NCBI GenBank assembly: GCA_023014485.1
Contig: JAJOZX010001079.1
Coordinates: 347,501 to 411,500, forward strand
From: Bathynomus jamesi
Taxonomy: Eukaryota; Arthropoda; Malacostraca; Isopoda; Cirolanidae
Length of the DNA stretch: 64,000 nucleotides
Direction of reading: 5' to 3'
Positions 9,165 to 18,716 of this stretch are shown piece by piece. Position numbers and translations under genes: made by a program. The number at the start of each line of letters is the position of its first letter. Positions within the stretch are counted from its first letter, which is position 1. Under the pieces are notes generated by a model. That model ran no database searches, was not told where the DNA came from, and saw nothing but the letters and a program-made list of their open reading frames with translations.

Positions 9165-10580
9165 GAAAACGCAGTTTAATAATGAACAAGAACACCAGTT
9201 TATAGAAGATATGTTGATGACACTTTTCTCCTATTCAAATCACCAGACCATATTCCTTTGTTTCTTACGTAATTACAGTTAACCCCTCGCTAATTCGACA
9301 ACGGCTAATTATAAAATGTATGAAAGATACAGTGCAATATATAGTTGATCCTGCCAGCAAATACAAGAGGAAACTCGTGAGCAGCATAAGGTAGGTGCGG
9401 GTTGTCTATTGTTTTAGGTTCATTATATTTTACAGAATTTATTCTGAATTTAGTTTTATTTTTAATTTATGATTTCTGTATTAATACATTACATAAGTGT
9501 GTTTAGATAAAGTACTCTTCTTTATGCATACAAAAATATCGAGTTCTAGTGTAAATTAACATCAGAGACGGATCGAAAGGGGGGGAGCGGGTTCGTACAA
9601 AGTTCGAATTAACATCAGAGACAAGTCGAATTGGGTTAAAAAATTCAAATTCGTAGTAATTCGTACTTTCTCAGTATTTTGACAAGGGTAGAACCCCGAA
9701 TCTATCGAATTTAGCGAGGGGTTACTGTATGTTAATTTCAAGCACCCTAACATTAAATTAACTTCCGAAACTGAATCCAGCAATTCTTGGTCCTTTCTCA
9801 CATAACGAAAACTAGGTCCTCTTTCTGGAAACTTCTGTTTATCGAAAGCCTAGCCTACACTAGTCTTACTACAAATTTTTCTTCTTTTATTCCATTAAAT
9901 TTCGAGCGAAATTTAATTTCGACTCTTGACTAATAATAGAGCTTTTCATATTACTTTAATAATATACATCAGGAATTAATTTTTTTTCGACAAATCCTTA
10001 CAAAGAATAATTTCTCCTAGATTCGTGGAAACTACGATAGGCAGAACCTTAAATAGATTAATAGATCCCACGACTACGGATATAATTACAGTTCCCAAAG
10101 ATATCTTGCATTTTACTTTACCTTATATAGGAACCTTGAGTTTTAATATTAGAAAAAACTTTTAAAATTGCTCAGAAAATTTTACCCGCAACTGTGTATT
10201 AAAATCATATTCACCCCATCTAAATCGGTTTATCATTTATTTAAATACAAAGATGTTGTTTCTATACTTTTTAAGTATTTCATAGTTTACCAATATGAGT
10301 GTTACCATTGTACAAGGTCATATATAGGTAAAACCGAAAGACACCTAAAATCTTGTATTTATGAACACCTCGGTAAATCTGTCCGTACAAATTTACCTCT
10401 TGGCAAACCACCTAACTCTTACATACAGAACTATGCGCATAATAATAACCACCCAATTTCACAGTCTAATTTCACTGTACGTACTCGTTGTTGGGACCTC
10501 TGATCTTGAGCTTTAAAATCAGGGAATCTTTTTTTATTTATAAATTAAAACCAGACCTCAATTCTGACAAATCATCGGTA
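9165..10580 (+). pseudogene. Penelope-like element: reverse transcriptase end plus GIY-YIG endonuclease, interrupted
   Basis: At 9190-9275 the frame RYVDDTFLLFKSPDHIPLFL holds the PLE reverse-transcriptase YVDD box. It is cut at 9275 by a MITE and resumes at 9728 with NFKHPNIKLTSETES. After several frameshifts, 10290-10500 gives YQYECYHCTRSYIGKTERHL and later GKPPNSYIQNYAHN, the GIY-YIG nuclease typical of canonical Penelope elements, then IRESLFIYKLKPDLN from 10515. Order (RT, then GIY-YIG) and spacing fit a PLE, whose single ORF encodes both activities for target-primed insertion. The 5' part is missing and the copy is dead. Confidence 0.87.
9276..9727. mobile_element. 452-bp pogo/Tigger-like MITE inserted in the PLE
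   Basis: Ends are CAGTTAACCCCTCGCTAA and, inverted at the right, CAGTAACCCCTCGCTAA, with TA duplicated on both sides (9274-9275 and 9728-9729). The TIR style (CAG plus a run of C and CGCTAATTCG) resembles Tigger/pogo MITEs. There is no coding capacity. An inner repeat of TTCGAATTAACATCAGAGAC-like sequence occurs twice near the right end. Confidence 0.85.
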
Positions 10581-10739
10581 AATCTGTTGTGTTTCAATGA
10601 AGGTATTTATTCACCTTTTCGTTTTGTTTTTATACTTTTACATTTGAATTTTTGTTAGTCACCTTTTTCTAATTTAAATTTTATTTTAAATTGGTCATTA
10701 ATTCGACTTATTTTGTTTAAAATTACTTTCATTATTTAG

Positions 10740-10786
10740 CCTCGGAGATGGAATGAGTACCTTCCGAAACGTCGGTGTCAATTAAA
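10740..10786 (+). other. PLE 3' tail with GAAAC motif
   Basis: The tail reads GAGATGGAATGAGTACCTTC then CGAAACGTCGGTGTC. GGAA and TTCC can pair as a short stem just before GAAAC-GTC, the order found in the minimal hammerhead ribozymes reported in PLEs, but the upstream CUGANGA box is not intact. It runs straight into (TA)n at 10787. Confidence 0.4.
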
Positions 10787-10807
10787 GTATATATATATAT
10801 ATATATA

Positions 10808-10913
10808 CAGGGTGAGTGAAAAGTCCATGTGCACCTGTCCATCCACTTCCAACACAGTGCAGGTACAGGTTCACTACACTTCTTGCAGGTGCACAGGGAC
10901 TTCGCTCACCCTG
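10808..10913. mobile_element. 106-bp miniature mariner-type foldback
   Basis: Starts CAGGGTGAGTGAAAAGTCC and ends with its near reverse complement. TA flanks both ends (10806-10807, 10914-10915). The TIRs of about 30 bp make up more than half of the element. No coding. Confidence 0.85.
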
Positions 10914-10915
10914 TA

Positions 10916-11920
10916 CTTGTATAATTTGTTCCGACGTGATATATCAGTCAATTTTAATTGGAAATGTCAAGTTTTATTAAATATAGATTATATTAAGCTT
11001 TATTTGACAAAGGAGAAATTGAGGTTTTGTAGTACTTTAATACATAACATTGGATCATATGTTATCCGAGAAGAGTTCTTTACACCAACAAAAGACTATA
11101 ATTAACTCCTAAAATATAGCATTTTATATTAGATTTGAGTTTAAATTATTATTGATAGCTCTTATAATATTCATTTCATCAAATGATTAGTTCCATATTT
11201 ATTGTTGTTGTTTGTTCATATTTGTGTTACCAAGTTTCAAAGCTTTGAAATGTGGCGTTTATTTGAAATAATCTTAAAACTGAACAAGTTAACCTTGAAA
11301 TTGCTGTCGATATAATATTGATGAAATATGTATGAAGAAACTGTCGAATAGATAAATATTTCTAAATCTGATAGTTGATTAATTTTTACTCGATGAGAAA
11401 GTTTTCATCACGTTACTTAAGTTTCAACAGTTTAAAAGATTTTATGAAAATAATCTAAACGGCCTGATTACATACAGAATATAGGCAAAGAGAGATTATC
11501 TGTGATGAAGAATATTAAAATTTAAATTTCCTCTTTGATGAAATGGTTCAAATTAAATAGATATTTAATGTTAATTTTTTTTTAACATCGGTTTATGCGC
11601 AAGAGAATTTGGTTTGGAGCCCAAAAGAGATGGCTTAAATTATTTTGACATAACTCATGAAATGTAGTCTAATTTAAATAACATAAATTTAATGATGAAA
11701 ATACTCTAAATATCTTTAAAAATTCAAAAGTAATTACAGCTTTCAAATTTGGTACAACTTTGCGTTTTGTTCTGTGTTTTTTACTTTTGTGGTTTAGCCA
11801 CTTCTTCCTAGGAGGACCTCGTATGACCGCTCAAAATTGCTGCCGAACACCTTTGGATGTCATTTTCAAAAAGAAAAATAAATGTAAAATAAGACCATTA
11901 TTTAAATGTATGTAATATTG
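10916..11920. other. AT-rich interval, nothing recognised
   Basis: One open frame of 97 codons overlaps the MITE and has no recognisable motif. Rest is low-complexity A/T sequence. Confidence 0.5.
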
Positions 11921-11921
11921 T

Positions 11922-11997
11922 CCCATAAGTCTGGTCTCGTAGGAAAATGTAATTTAAAATAAATTTTCCTATGAGACCGGACTTATGGTACACCCTG
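11922..11997. mobile_element. 76-bp mini-foldback with mariner-like end
   Basis: Left arm CCCATAAGTCTGGTCTCGT and right arm inverted (11963-11988) fold around about 14 bp of A/T. The right end finishes TACACCCTG followed by TA, the CAGGGTG end seen in other families here. Confidence 0.6.
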
Positions 11998-12064
11998 TAT
12001 ATATATTTATATGGAGAAGGAAACCACTCTTCAGGAAGACATAAATTTTCATTTCTTAACACCA

Positions 12065-12105
12065 ATACAATTTCGGCTCCTCGCGAGCCCTTCTCAGTTT
12101 GTAAT
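12065..12105 (-). other. Hammerhead-like PLE terminal motif
   Basis: The minus strand reads CTGAGAA, then GGGCTC-GCGAG-GAGCC as a 5-bp hairpin, then GAAA. This is the CUGANGA / stem II / GAAA order of the hammerhead core with the last G of the first box changed to A. It is probably a decayed terminal piece of a Penelope-like element. No adjacent coding was found. Confidence 0.45.
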
Positions 12106-12570
12106 GACCGTATGAACAGAGTTTATATACACCTGGAAGTTAATTATCAGGGATTAGCTGACTGAACCTTCCCATCCTTTTCTCAGAGGATAGTTAAGTG
12201 ACCCCCTCTGATCCACCTTTGACCTGATGGATGTACTTTTGTTGCCTGGGGATTTTTGGAGGGTAATGTTATAAAATTCTTAATTTTATTACATAGAATT
12301 TTGTTGAGAGTCGAACCACGACCGCAGCTTTTTCACTTCGTTTATGAGAAAACCAGGGTCTTTTCCGTTTGGGGGCTAGCAGCGAATTTTAATGAAAATC
12401 GGTATACTAATGTAGTTTTGGTCACTGATTTCAAAAATAACTTTTTTTTTTGGAGAAATGAAAAACAAACATGTTAGAGCACTTTAAATTAATTAATGTG
12501 TTTTAACTAGCTTAAACTAGTTACGGAGGATTGTGTTAAATTTAGCCAGAGTCACAAACTGCTACTGTTT

Positions 12571-12765
12571 ATGAAAAAGTGCTCTAAGTGTGGGAAAGCG
12601 TGTTCCTTTGATAAAAATACCCAGTTCTTTCACTGCCAAAAGCGTCGGTCAAACGGTAAAAAGTGCAACTTCAAATTATCCCGAACGAAGAATACGTTTT
12701 TTGAAGGATCCCGGCAGATCTGTAAAAGTAGCAGGAAAAAAAAAATCAAGATTATCATCAATTAA
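12571..12765 (+). pseudogene. Merlin (ISXO2-like) transposase N-terminal zinc ribbon
   Basis: The 64-residue frame has CSKCGKACSF near residue 4, then HCQKRRSNGKKCNF and FFEGSRQ. Two cysteine pairs followed by an FFE-S motif is the N-terminal pattern of ISXO2-like transposases in animals, where the zinc ribbon precedes the DDE domain. The DDE domain is absent here. An unrelated small zinc-ribbon protein is possible, but the flanking inverted repeats favour a transposon. Confidence 0.65.
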
Positions 12766-12774
12766 ATAACTAAG

Positions 12775-12868
12775 GTCAATTGAATGCCCGGCTAGGTCAA
12801 TTGAATGCCCGATTAGGTCAACTGTACGCCCTTGACGATTGGTTAGGCTAAGTCATGATATTTTCGTT
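12775..12868 (+). repeat. Repeated module (copy 1), inside the Merlin remnant
   Basis: Contains AATGCCCGATTAGGTCAACT, then GTACGCCCTTGACGATTGG and GTCATGATATTTTCGTT. The GGTCAATTGAATGCCCG part is repeated twice in tandem. Other copies of the module lie at 15205-15365, 38950-39020 and 39255-39330. Confidence 0.8.
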
Positions 12869-12966
12869 AAAAACACATTAATTATTTAAAGTGCTCTAAC
12901 ATGTTTGTTTTTCATTTCTCCAAAAAAAGTTATTTTTAAAATCAGTGACCAAAACTACATTAGTAT

Positions 12967-13075
12967 CAGGGCTGTGGAGTCGGTAGACCAAGCCTCCGAC
13001 TCCGACTCCTAGAATTTTAGAAGGGCTGACTCCGACTCCGAATCCTGCCTCTAAATAATAATATAAAATATACTT
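12967..13075 (+). mobile_element. hAT-type MITE end
   Basis: Begins CAGGGCTGTGGAGTCGG and continues with CCGACTCCGACTCC repeats, the left end of a widely seen hAT-like MITE type. No right end was found before the (TA)n at 13228, so it is truncated. It abuts the Merlin right arm exactly at 12966/12967. Confidence 0.6.
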
Positions 13076-13222
13076 TGATTATATTAAGCTCAATTTCTCT
13101 AAATTTAAGTCTTAATGGTTGTAGCTATGCCATTATGGCGTTTTTATTTAAGGAAAAAAAATTATTAAACCAAAAACATTACTTACAGTCTACATTAACG
13201 AAAGTAAAAATCTACTATTGTA

Positions 13223-13227
<5 letters not shown>

Positions 13228-13285
<58 letters not shown>

Positions 13286-13290
13286 TATAT
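13228..13290. repeat. (TA)n microsatellite
   Basis: TA run interrupted once by AA. Confidence 0.95.
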
Positions 13291-13363
13291 GCATTTAACT
13301 GCAATGACCACGCAGTATATAAATGAATAGAAACGACGTAAATAAGGAGCGTCTCTGCACACA

Positions 13364-13532
13364 GGGGAAGAGAAATAACGAATAAATGAAAAGATGGCGA
13401 ACCGCCCGGGAATCGAACCCAGGGCCTTCCAATTGCCGGTTGGATGCGCATCCAACCGGCAATTGGAAGGCCCTGGGTTCGATTCCCGGGCGGTTCGCCT
13501 CATTTTTCATTTATTTGTTATTTCTCTTCCCC
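13364..13532. repeat. Spacerless palindrome carrying tRNA B-box-like ends
   Basis: 13396-13499 is a perfect 104-bp palindrome (two 52-bp arms, axis at 13447/13448, no spacer). It is extended outward by further near-perfect inverted flanks to about 13364 and 13532. Each arm contains GGTTCGATTCC, a perfect match to the RNA polymerase III B box, within CCTGGGTTCGATTCCCGGG, so it looks like two tRNA-derived SINE heads joined in opposite directions. Confidence 0.9.
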
Positions 13533-13539
13533 GTTTGTA

Positions 13540-14560
13540 TTTCCTAGCGATACTCTCCAGTTTTTCTTGTATTACTTTACTGGCATTGTTGTCTCCGCAA
13601 TTAGGTAACTTCGTCGCTACTCTTTCTTTTGCGGAATATTATTCTCTTTCTCCCCCCCTAGCCAGTTCTTTTTCCTCTTGGCTATGCTTTCGGAGCATTT
13701 TTCTCAAATTTTCAGCGTCTTTTCTTCCAAGGTTGTTAGCATTTCCTCCGTTGTTTTATTCTCTAAGACTGTTCTCCACTCTGTTTGGGCCATGTATGAT
13801 CTGATTTCTTTCCAATTTATGGTCTTGGAGTTTAAGTTAAAAGCCCCAAATTTACTTTTTCCTTCCGTATGTGTATTGTCTTTTTATGTTATCGCCATAT
13901 TTCTTGATAATTCGATTATGTTGTGGTCTGAGATAATAGTTGGGTTTATTTTTATATCGGCAATCAAGTTCGTGTTATTCGTGAATACCAGATCTAGAGT
14001 TATTTTTCCTGGTATTTTCTGTTATCTCCTGTGAGAGCCATTAGCAGTTTTGCTTGCTCCTGGTCCTCTCATGTGCTCCCTTTATCTTGCTGTATAAATA
14101 TATTTCTACCCACCTTTTTGTATTTTATAATGGAAAATTAAAATCGCTGCAGAATATTATATTAGGGGATGGAGAGTTTACGGACTTTATTTGGGTTCTG
14201 ATATCATTAATGGCATCCGAAAATTTTTCATTTGGAGAGTTTGGAGATCTATCGATGACTATCAGTACCACGTTTAGTTTCTCTATTTTCACTGCAAGGG
14301 TTTCCACGAAGCTGTTGGGTTTACTTATTACCGTCTGTCATATGCCTCTCGTTTATATAAATAGCACATCCTCCTTTACGTCTCTCTATTCTATCTGCTC
14401 TTAGTAAGTTGAATCCGTCGATATGCAATTCTTTCTTATCGATATAGTGTTCGCAGTTTCCTTGGCAATCTTTAAGATGTGTTTCTGTGAGGCATGCGAT
14501 GTCCGCCCTTGTTTCGTTCAGAAAACCTTTCAGGTATGAAACTTTATTTAGCGTGTTGTT
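13540..14560 (-). pseudogene. LINE endonuclease domain fragment
   Basis: From about 14545 the minus strand reads ADIACLTETHLKDCQG, then GFNLLRADRIERRKGG and CAIYINERH. After a frameshift it reads YRSPNSPNEKFSDAI and PNIIFCSDFNFP (14300-14125). These are the ETHL, RxxRxGGG-like and SDFN blocks of the apurinic-type endonuclease that opens ORF2 of non-LTR retrotransposons. Weaker traces of the linker continue to about 13550. No reverse transcriptase follows, so the copy is broken. The plus-strand open frames in this stretch are its antisense shadows. Confidence 0.8.
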
Positions 14561-14575
14561 CGGTTTTACTCCTTA

Positions 14576-14584
14576 TTATATATA

Positions 14585-14643
<59 letters not shown>
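14576..14643. repeat. (TA)n microsatellite
   Basis: Long TA run with one short interruption. Cuts off the 5' side of the LINE endonuclease. Confidence 0.95.
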
Positions 14644-14647
<4 letters not shown>

Positions 14648-14699
14648 AAATGTTTCTAAAAAATGCATTTACAAAAGGAAAATGACATGTGGAAAACAA

Positions 14700-14787
14700 C
14701 GTATTATGTCAACTCACTATGTACCCTTGAAAAATTCAATATATACCCTTAGGGGTACATCATGTACCCCCGGTTGAAAACCCCTGA
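14700..14787 (-). mobile_element. hAT-type terminal fragment
   Basis: The minus strand from 14787 begins CAGGGGTTTTCAACCGGG and continues GGTACATGATGTACCCC, the common hAT terminal style. Only this end is present. Confidence 0.6.
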
Positions 14788-15039
14788 TCTAGATTTTCAT
14801 ATTTAAAATAAAAATATAAAAAATTTTTACTTTCTTTTTTGGCGTCCAAAGATTTTATTTTTGGGTGCATGGGGAAGGAGGGGCGGTGAGAGGAAAGATG
14901 GAAAATGCATCTCACGGGGAGGGGGGGAGAGTGGTAAGAGGGAATAAAAAATTTAAGTTACTTTAAGTATATTTCATGATTTTTTTTAGATGACGGTGAC
15001 CGCTCTTAAATTATATAATTAGAAAAATCTGTACTAATA

Positions 15040-15175
15040 ATTGTGACGATCGAACTGCGAACTTTCTTTGTCTCTTATGGCCGGCCAAACCACTGGCCAG
15101 ATTTGGATGAGACTTGGGGGGATAGGGGGTAACTGAAGCCGGGGAAGAACATGTGCTATGTGGCGTCGGCCTCCG
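15040..15175 (+). mobile_element. Possible RTE-type LINE 3' tail
   Basis: The phrase CAAACCACTGGCCAGATTTG followed by GATGAGACTTGG is of the sort found in the 3' part of RTE-like LINEs. No coding sequence is attached, and a short (TA)n follows at 15180. Confidence 0.45.
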
Positions 15176-15204
15176 AGGTCATATATATATAGAAACCTAC
15201 GGTA

Positions 15205-15365
15205 AAATTATTGAATGTTCGGTTAGATCAACTGTACGCCCTTGACGATTGGTTAGGTTAAGTCGTGATATTTTCGTTAAAAGTAACGAAAATATCACAA
15301 CTTAACCTAACCAATTGTCAAGGTCGTACAATTAACCAAACCGGGCATTCAGTTAACTTAACCGG
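15205..15365. repeat. Repeated module (copy 2), as an inverted pair
   Basis: Two copies of the TGAATG...GTTAGGTTAAGTCGTGATATTTTCG module face each other around AAAG at about 15281. The arms are about 75 bp with scattered mismatches. Confidence 0.85.
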
Positions 15366-15682
15366 GTGTGTATATATATATATCTATCGTTCAACTTCCA
15401 CCCGAGCAACGCCGGGTTGCTCGTTTTAATAATGTTGAACTCCACAGATGAAGGCAGATTTCCAGTTTGCAGGTCTTTATACTTATTTACGAGACGCGTG
15501 TATGTATATTATACACACACACATTTTTTAATATGTTCACGATAAATACATAATTATATAATTACTTAAAATAATTATACATATATATAATTATAAAATA
15601 TTTATAATTATACATAATAAAAAATGCGTGATTCAAATTATACAGCGATCGATTTGGCTTATCGTGTTTCTAAATAGACCTA

Positions 15683-15909
15683 CAGAGGGTTGACGAAAGT
15701 AAATAGACACCTTTTATTTATTTTTTTTTTGCATAGTTTATTTGGTAAATGTCAATAAATAATAGATTTATTGAATCAATATAATTAGATTCGTGCTGCA
15801 TCCCCCTTTCCATTATGTTAATACTCGTTCTGGCATTCCATTGATGAACTTTGCCATTTCTTCTTGAAGACAATCATTGTGGTGTCTATTTATTTTTGTC
15901 AAACCTCTG
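15683..15909. mobile_element. 227-bp Tc1-derived MITE (copy 1)
   Basis: Ends CAGAGGGTTGACGAAAGTAA and its inverted partner, with TA on both sides (15681-15682, 15910-15911). The interior near 15820-15890 retains bits of a Tc1 transposase C-terminus (the GMPER...KSKG type region, better kept in the copy at 29868). It is a deletion derivative. Confidence 0.85.
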
Positions 15910-15911
15910 TA

Positions 15912-16449
15912 TTGCGAGTTAAAGAAATAGATTTCCAATTTAAACAGGCATGTAATTAAAAGCCAACACATTACAGGTTATACAGTATGTAAATACTGAA
16001 AGGTGAGGAGCCTGTATAAAATCTTTTTACTATGTAATAACTGTATTACAAAAGTATTGATTCCCTATTTTCAGTAATTAATTTAACTAAATGGTATTAT
16101 AGTTTCATTCAATTACAGTGAATTGAATTGCACGTTCAGACAGTTAATGAATACTGAAAAAAAATGTGTATATATATAATTTATTTTTATTTAAAATTTT
16201 GAGTTTATAAAACTGAAAAAATCCGAAAGGACTATTTTTTTTTATAACTTTGGTTTGTGTAACTAAAAAAGAACATTCTTTCTGCAAAAATGTTTTTCAG
16301 TGAGAGGACGAATGACCTCAATAATTGGATTTAAACGTGCTTTGAAATTTTGAACAGCTTCTTTTGTTCAAAGCATATCCATTTGTTACAGCTGTGATTT
16401 CAATTTGTAGAGATGATCAAATGTCCTTGGATTATTCCTACAAAATATA

Positions 16450-16455
<6 letters not shown>
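15912..16455. other. AT-rich interval, nothing recognised
   Basis: No open frame with a motif and no repeat partner found elsewhere in the window. Confidence 0.5.
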
Positions 16456-16505
<50 letters not shown>

Positions 16506-16525
16506 CATACACACACACACACACC
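16456..16525. repeat. (TA)n then (AC)n microsatellite
   Basis: TA run to 16502 followed by a short CA run. Confidence 0.9.
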
Positions 16526-17080
16526 GTTATTCATGGCTTCGATATTCGTAGCTTCGCTTATACGTAATATATTTTTTGACACCAAATTCCGCTATTAGCA
16601 AACCCAGCTCCGTTATTCGCAATGCCAGATAAGGGAAAAAATATAATTCATAATTCCGCGCCCGTATCGCAGGCCATTATTCAGGAGAAGGCACGGTCTT
16701 TGTGGCGAGATGTGAGGAAGGAAGTCGTTGGTGAACGTGAGCACAGTGGTAGTGAAACTTTCAGTGCGAGTCGGGGGGGGGGGTTTGAACCCTGTCGGGG
16801 GTGGTTTGAGGAAATAAAAGTACAGTAGAGGTATGTTTATTCTTTTATTGATGTTATTCATAACTTGCTATGCTAATACAGGTCTGTATTTGTGTTTTAT
16901 ACTTGCTTTTATGTATCGTATGGGAACGTATCCAAACATTTTAACCTTCTGAAAAATGGCCACCGGAACGCATCCCTCATAAAACATGTATTTATATGGA
17001 AAAAAAATAAGTGTCGTTATTCGCAATTTCGCTATTCGTAATGAGTCTGAGGAACATAACTCTTGCGAAAACCGGGGTGT
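16526..17080 (+). mobile_element. pogo/Tigger-like fragment
   Basis: Terminal regions rich in GTTATTCGCAAT-type repeats (CGTTATTCATGGCTTCG at the left, GTTATTCGCAATTTCGC at the right) bracket a CENP-B-type fragment. The extreme right end carries GCGAAAACCGGGGTG, the kind of end seen in Tigger elements. No full transposase. Confidence 0.6.
16622..16828 (+). pseudogene. Tigger/CENP-B-type transposase, DNA-binding fragment
   Basis: The 68-residue frame begins MPDKGKNII and contains PVSQAIIQEKARSLW, then ETFSASR and finally CRGWFEEIK. This matches the second HTH of CENP-B/Tigger transposases (an IQEKA helix followed by an F-A-S-x-G-WF-x-x-FK block). The block is split here by a run of G that adds glycines. 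The DDE catalytic domain is absent. Confidence 0.7.
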
Positions 17081-17095
17081 GTATATATATATATA

Positions 17096-18580
17096 CAGGG
17101 TGTTTGAAAACTTTCTGTACAAATTGTAATGGGGGATGCCAAGACAAACCCTTTTCGTCTCTAAGTGTATGTCCGCTGACGTCACCATTCGGCGCGAGAG
17201 GGCGCCGCTGCAATTGGCTAAAAGGTGAAGTGGGCTAGACTCGCGCTTGCCGCGGGCATTCTTAAATCGGACGTAGTACGCGTAACATGGAGCGCTTCAC
17301 GACTGCTGAGATGGCTGACATGCATATGGTGTATGGGGCTACCAATGGAAACGGAAGAGCTGCTGTGAGGTTGTACCGACAGCGCTTCCCAAACAGACGT
17401 GTGCCAAACCACCAAACGTTTGCGCATTTGCATCGGCGACTGCGAGAAACTGGAACATTCCATGCAAACATGCATGACACTGGTCGGGAGAGAAAGTGCG
17501 CACTCCTGACGTGGAAGAAGAAATCCTACGGCGATTTGAGGACAATCCAAGCGCAAGCACGCGAGGTGTTGCACGTATCCTCGGTGTGAACCACGACCTG
17601 GTCTGGAGAGTGTTGCACGAGCAGCAGTTACATCCGTTTCATCGTCAGAGAGCCCAGGCATTACAACCTCGGGATTACCCTCTTCGTGTGGAATTCGCAC
17701 GCTGGTTTCTGCAGCAGACAGCGGTGCAGCCTAATTTTCTGGCTTATGTGCTGTTCTCAGATGAGGCCTGTTTCACACGTGAGGGTGTTTAACATGCACA
17801 ATTCTCACGTGTGGGCGCACGCAAATCCACATGCTACACGGGTGCATGCTCATCAAGAACGGTTCGCCGTCAATGTTTGGGCGGGTATCGTCCATGGCAA
17901 GTTGATTGGGCCGTACCTGCTGCCTGCCCGACTCGACGGGCGGGTTTATCGGATATTTCTTGAAGAAACGTTGCCGGAACTGCTGGAAGATGTTCCCGTG
18001 GCTATTCGTAGACGAATGTGGTTTCAACACGACGGGGCCCCAGCACACTCCAGCAACGATGTGCGGGATTATCTGAACGCCACTTTTGGGGACCGATGGA
18101 TAGGCCGGGGTGGGCCCGTAGCCTGGCCACCGAGATCGCCCGATTTAACATGCCTCGATTTCTTCCTGTGGGGACACATGAAGAACCTCGTGTACGAGAC
18201 TCCCATTTACTCAGAAGAAGACCTCGTAGCAAGAATCGCTGTCGCCGCTGGAACTGTTCCCGAAATGCCGGGAATCTTTCGACGTGTACGTCGGTCAATG
18301 CTTCGACGCTGTCGGGCATGCATTGATGCTACCGGTCGCAACTTTCAGCACCTTTAAATAAACATGCCTTCTTTAAATAAACATGTTACGCGTACTACGT
18401 CCGATTTAAGAATGACCGCGGCAAGCGCGAGTCTAGCCCACTTCACCTTTTAGCCAATTGCAGCGGCGCCCTCTCGCGCCGAATGGTGACGTCAGCGGAC
18501 ATACACTTATAGACGAAAACGGTTTGTCTTGGTGTTGCATATCCCCCATTACAATTTGTACAAAGTTTTCAAACACCCTG
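17096..18580 (+). mobile_element. 1,485-bp mariner-type element with ~195-bp terminal repeats
   Basis: Ends CAGGGTGTTTGAAAACTTT and its inverse, TA on both sides, (TA)n outside. The inverted repeats run 17096-17289 and 18382-18580, far longer than the ~30 bp of classical mariner. They include the start codon of the transposase. The element is visibly more GC-rich than its surroundings, which fits a relatively recent arrival. Confidence 0.9.
17287..18357 (+). pseudogene. IS630-Tc1-mariner transposase with two frameshifts
   Basis: Frame 1 (17287-~17495) gives [17 protein letters not shown] and a first HTH. Frame 2 (~17496-17790) gives [19 protein letters not shown], the second HTH, then YVLFSDEACFTREGV with the first catalytic aspartate. 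Frame 3 (~17795-18357) gives FAVNVWAGIVHGKLIGPYL, MWFQHDGAPAHSS (second aspartate) and WPPRSPDLTCLDFFLWG (third residue block), ending ATGRNFQHL. All three catalytic positions are present, and only about two single-base shifts break the ~350-residue frame. It resembles the HDGAPAH transposases common in ants and other arthropods. Confidence 0.88.
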
Positions 18581-18607
18581 TATATAATATATATATATAT
18601 ATATATG

Positions 18608-18716
18608 CCTCGGTGTAGTGGTGAGCATCGCTGACTACAAATCCATCGGCCTCAGGATCAAGACCCGGTGACGGCAGGAGGCGCACAGCAAAACCCAGCT
18701 GTTCATCCTTTACACA
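18608..18716 (+). mobile_element. tRNA-derived SINE, first unit only
   Basis: GCCTCGGTGTAGTGGTGAGC holds a shortened A box, and GGATCAAGACC is a near-perfect B box. The following GGCGCACAGCAAAACCCAGC is the conserved link of the family. The second unit is missing. Confidence 0.8.

Larger units (their letters stand above)
12404..12966 (+). mobile_element. Merlin-like element remnant with ~98-bp inverted ends
   Basis: Left arm 12404-12504 and right arm 12870-12966 are inverted copies (ATACTAATGTAGTTTTGG at the outer end). Between them lies a zinc-ribbon reading frame of the IS1595/ISXO2 (Merlin) type and an inserted copy of a short repeated module. The catalytic domain is gone, so it is non-autonomous. 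I could not define a target duplication. Confidence 0.65.

Noticed and set aside
12571..12765. Zinc-ribbon frame as a ribosomal or host protein
   Set aside because: The FFE-S motif after the ribbon and the flanking inverted repeats fit a Merlin transposase better; kept as transposon fragment with moderate confidence.
13394..14404. Plus-strand open frames of 100-136 codons
   Set aside because: They are antisense to a LINE endonuclease on the minus strand or read through the palindrome.
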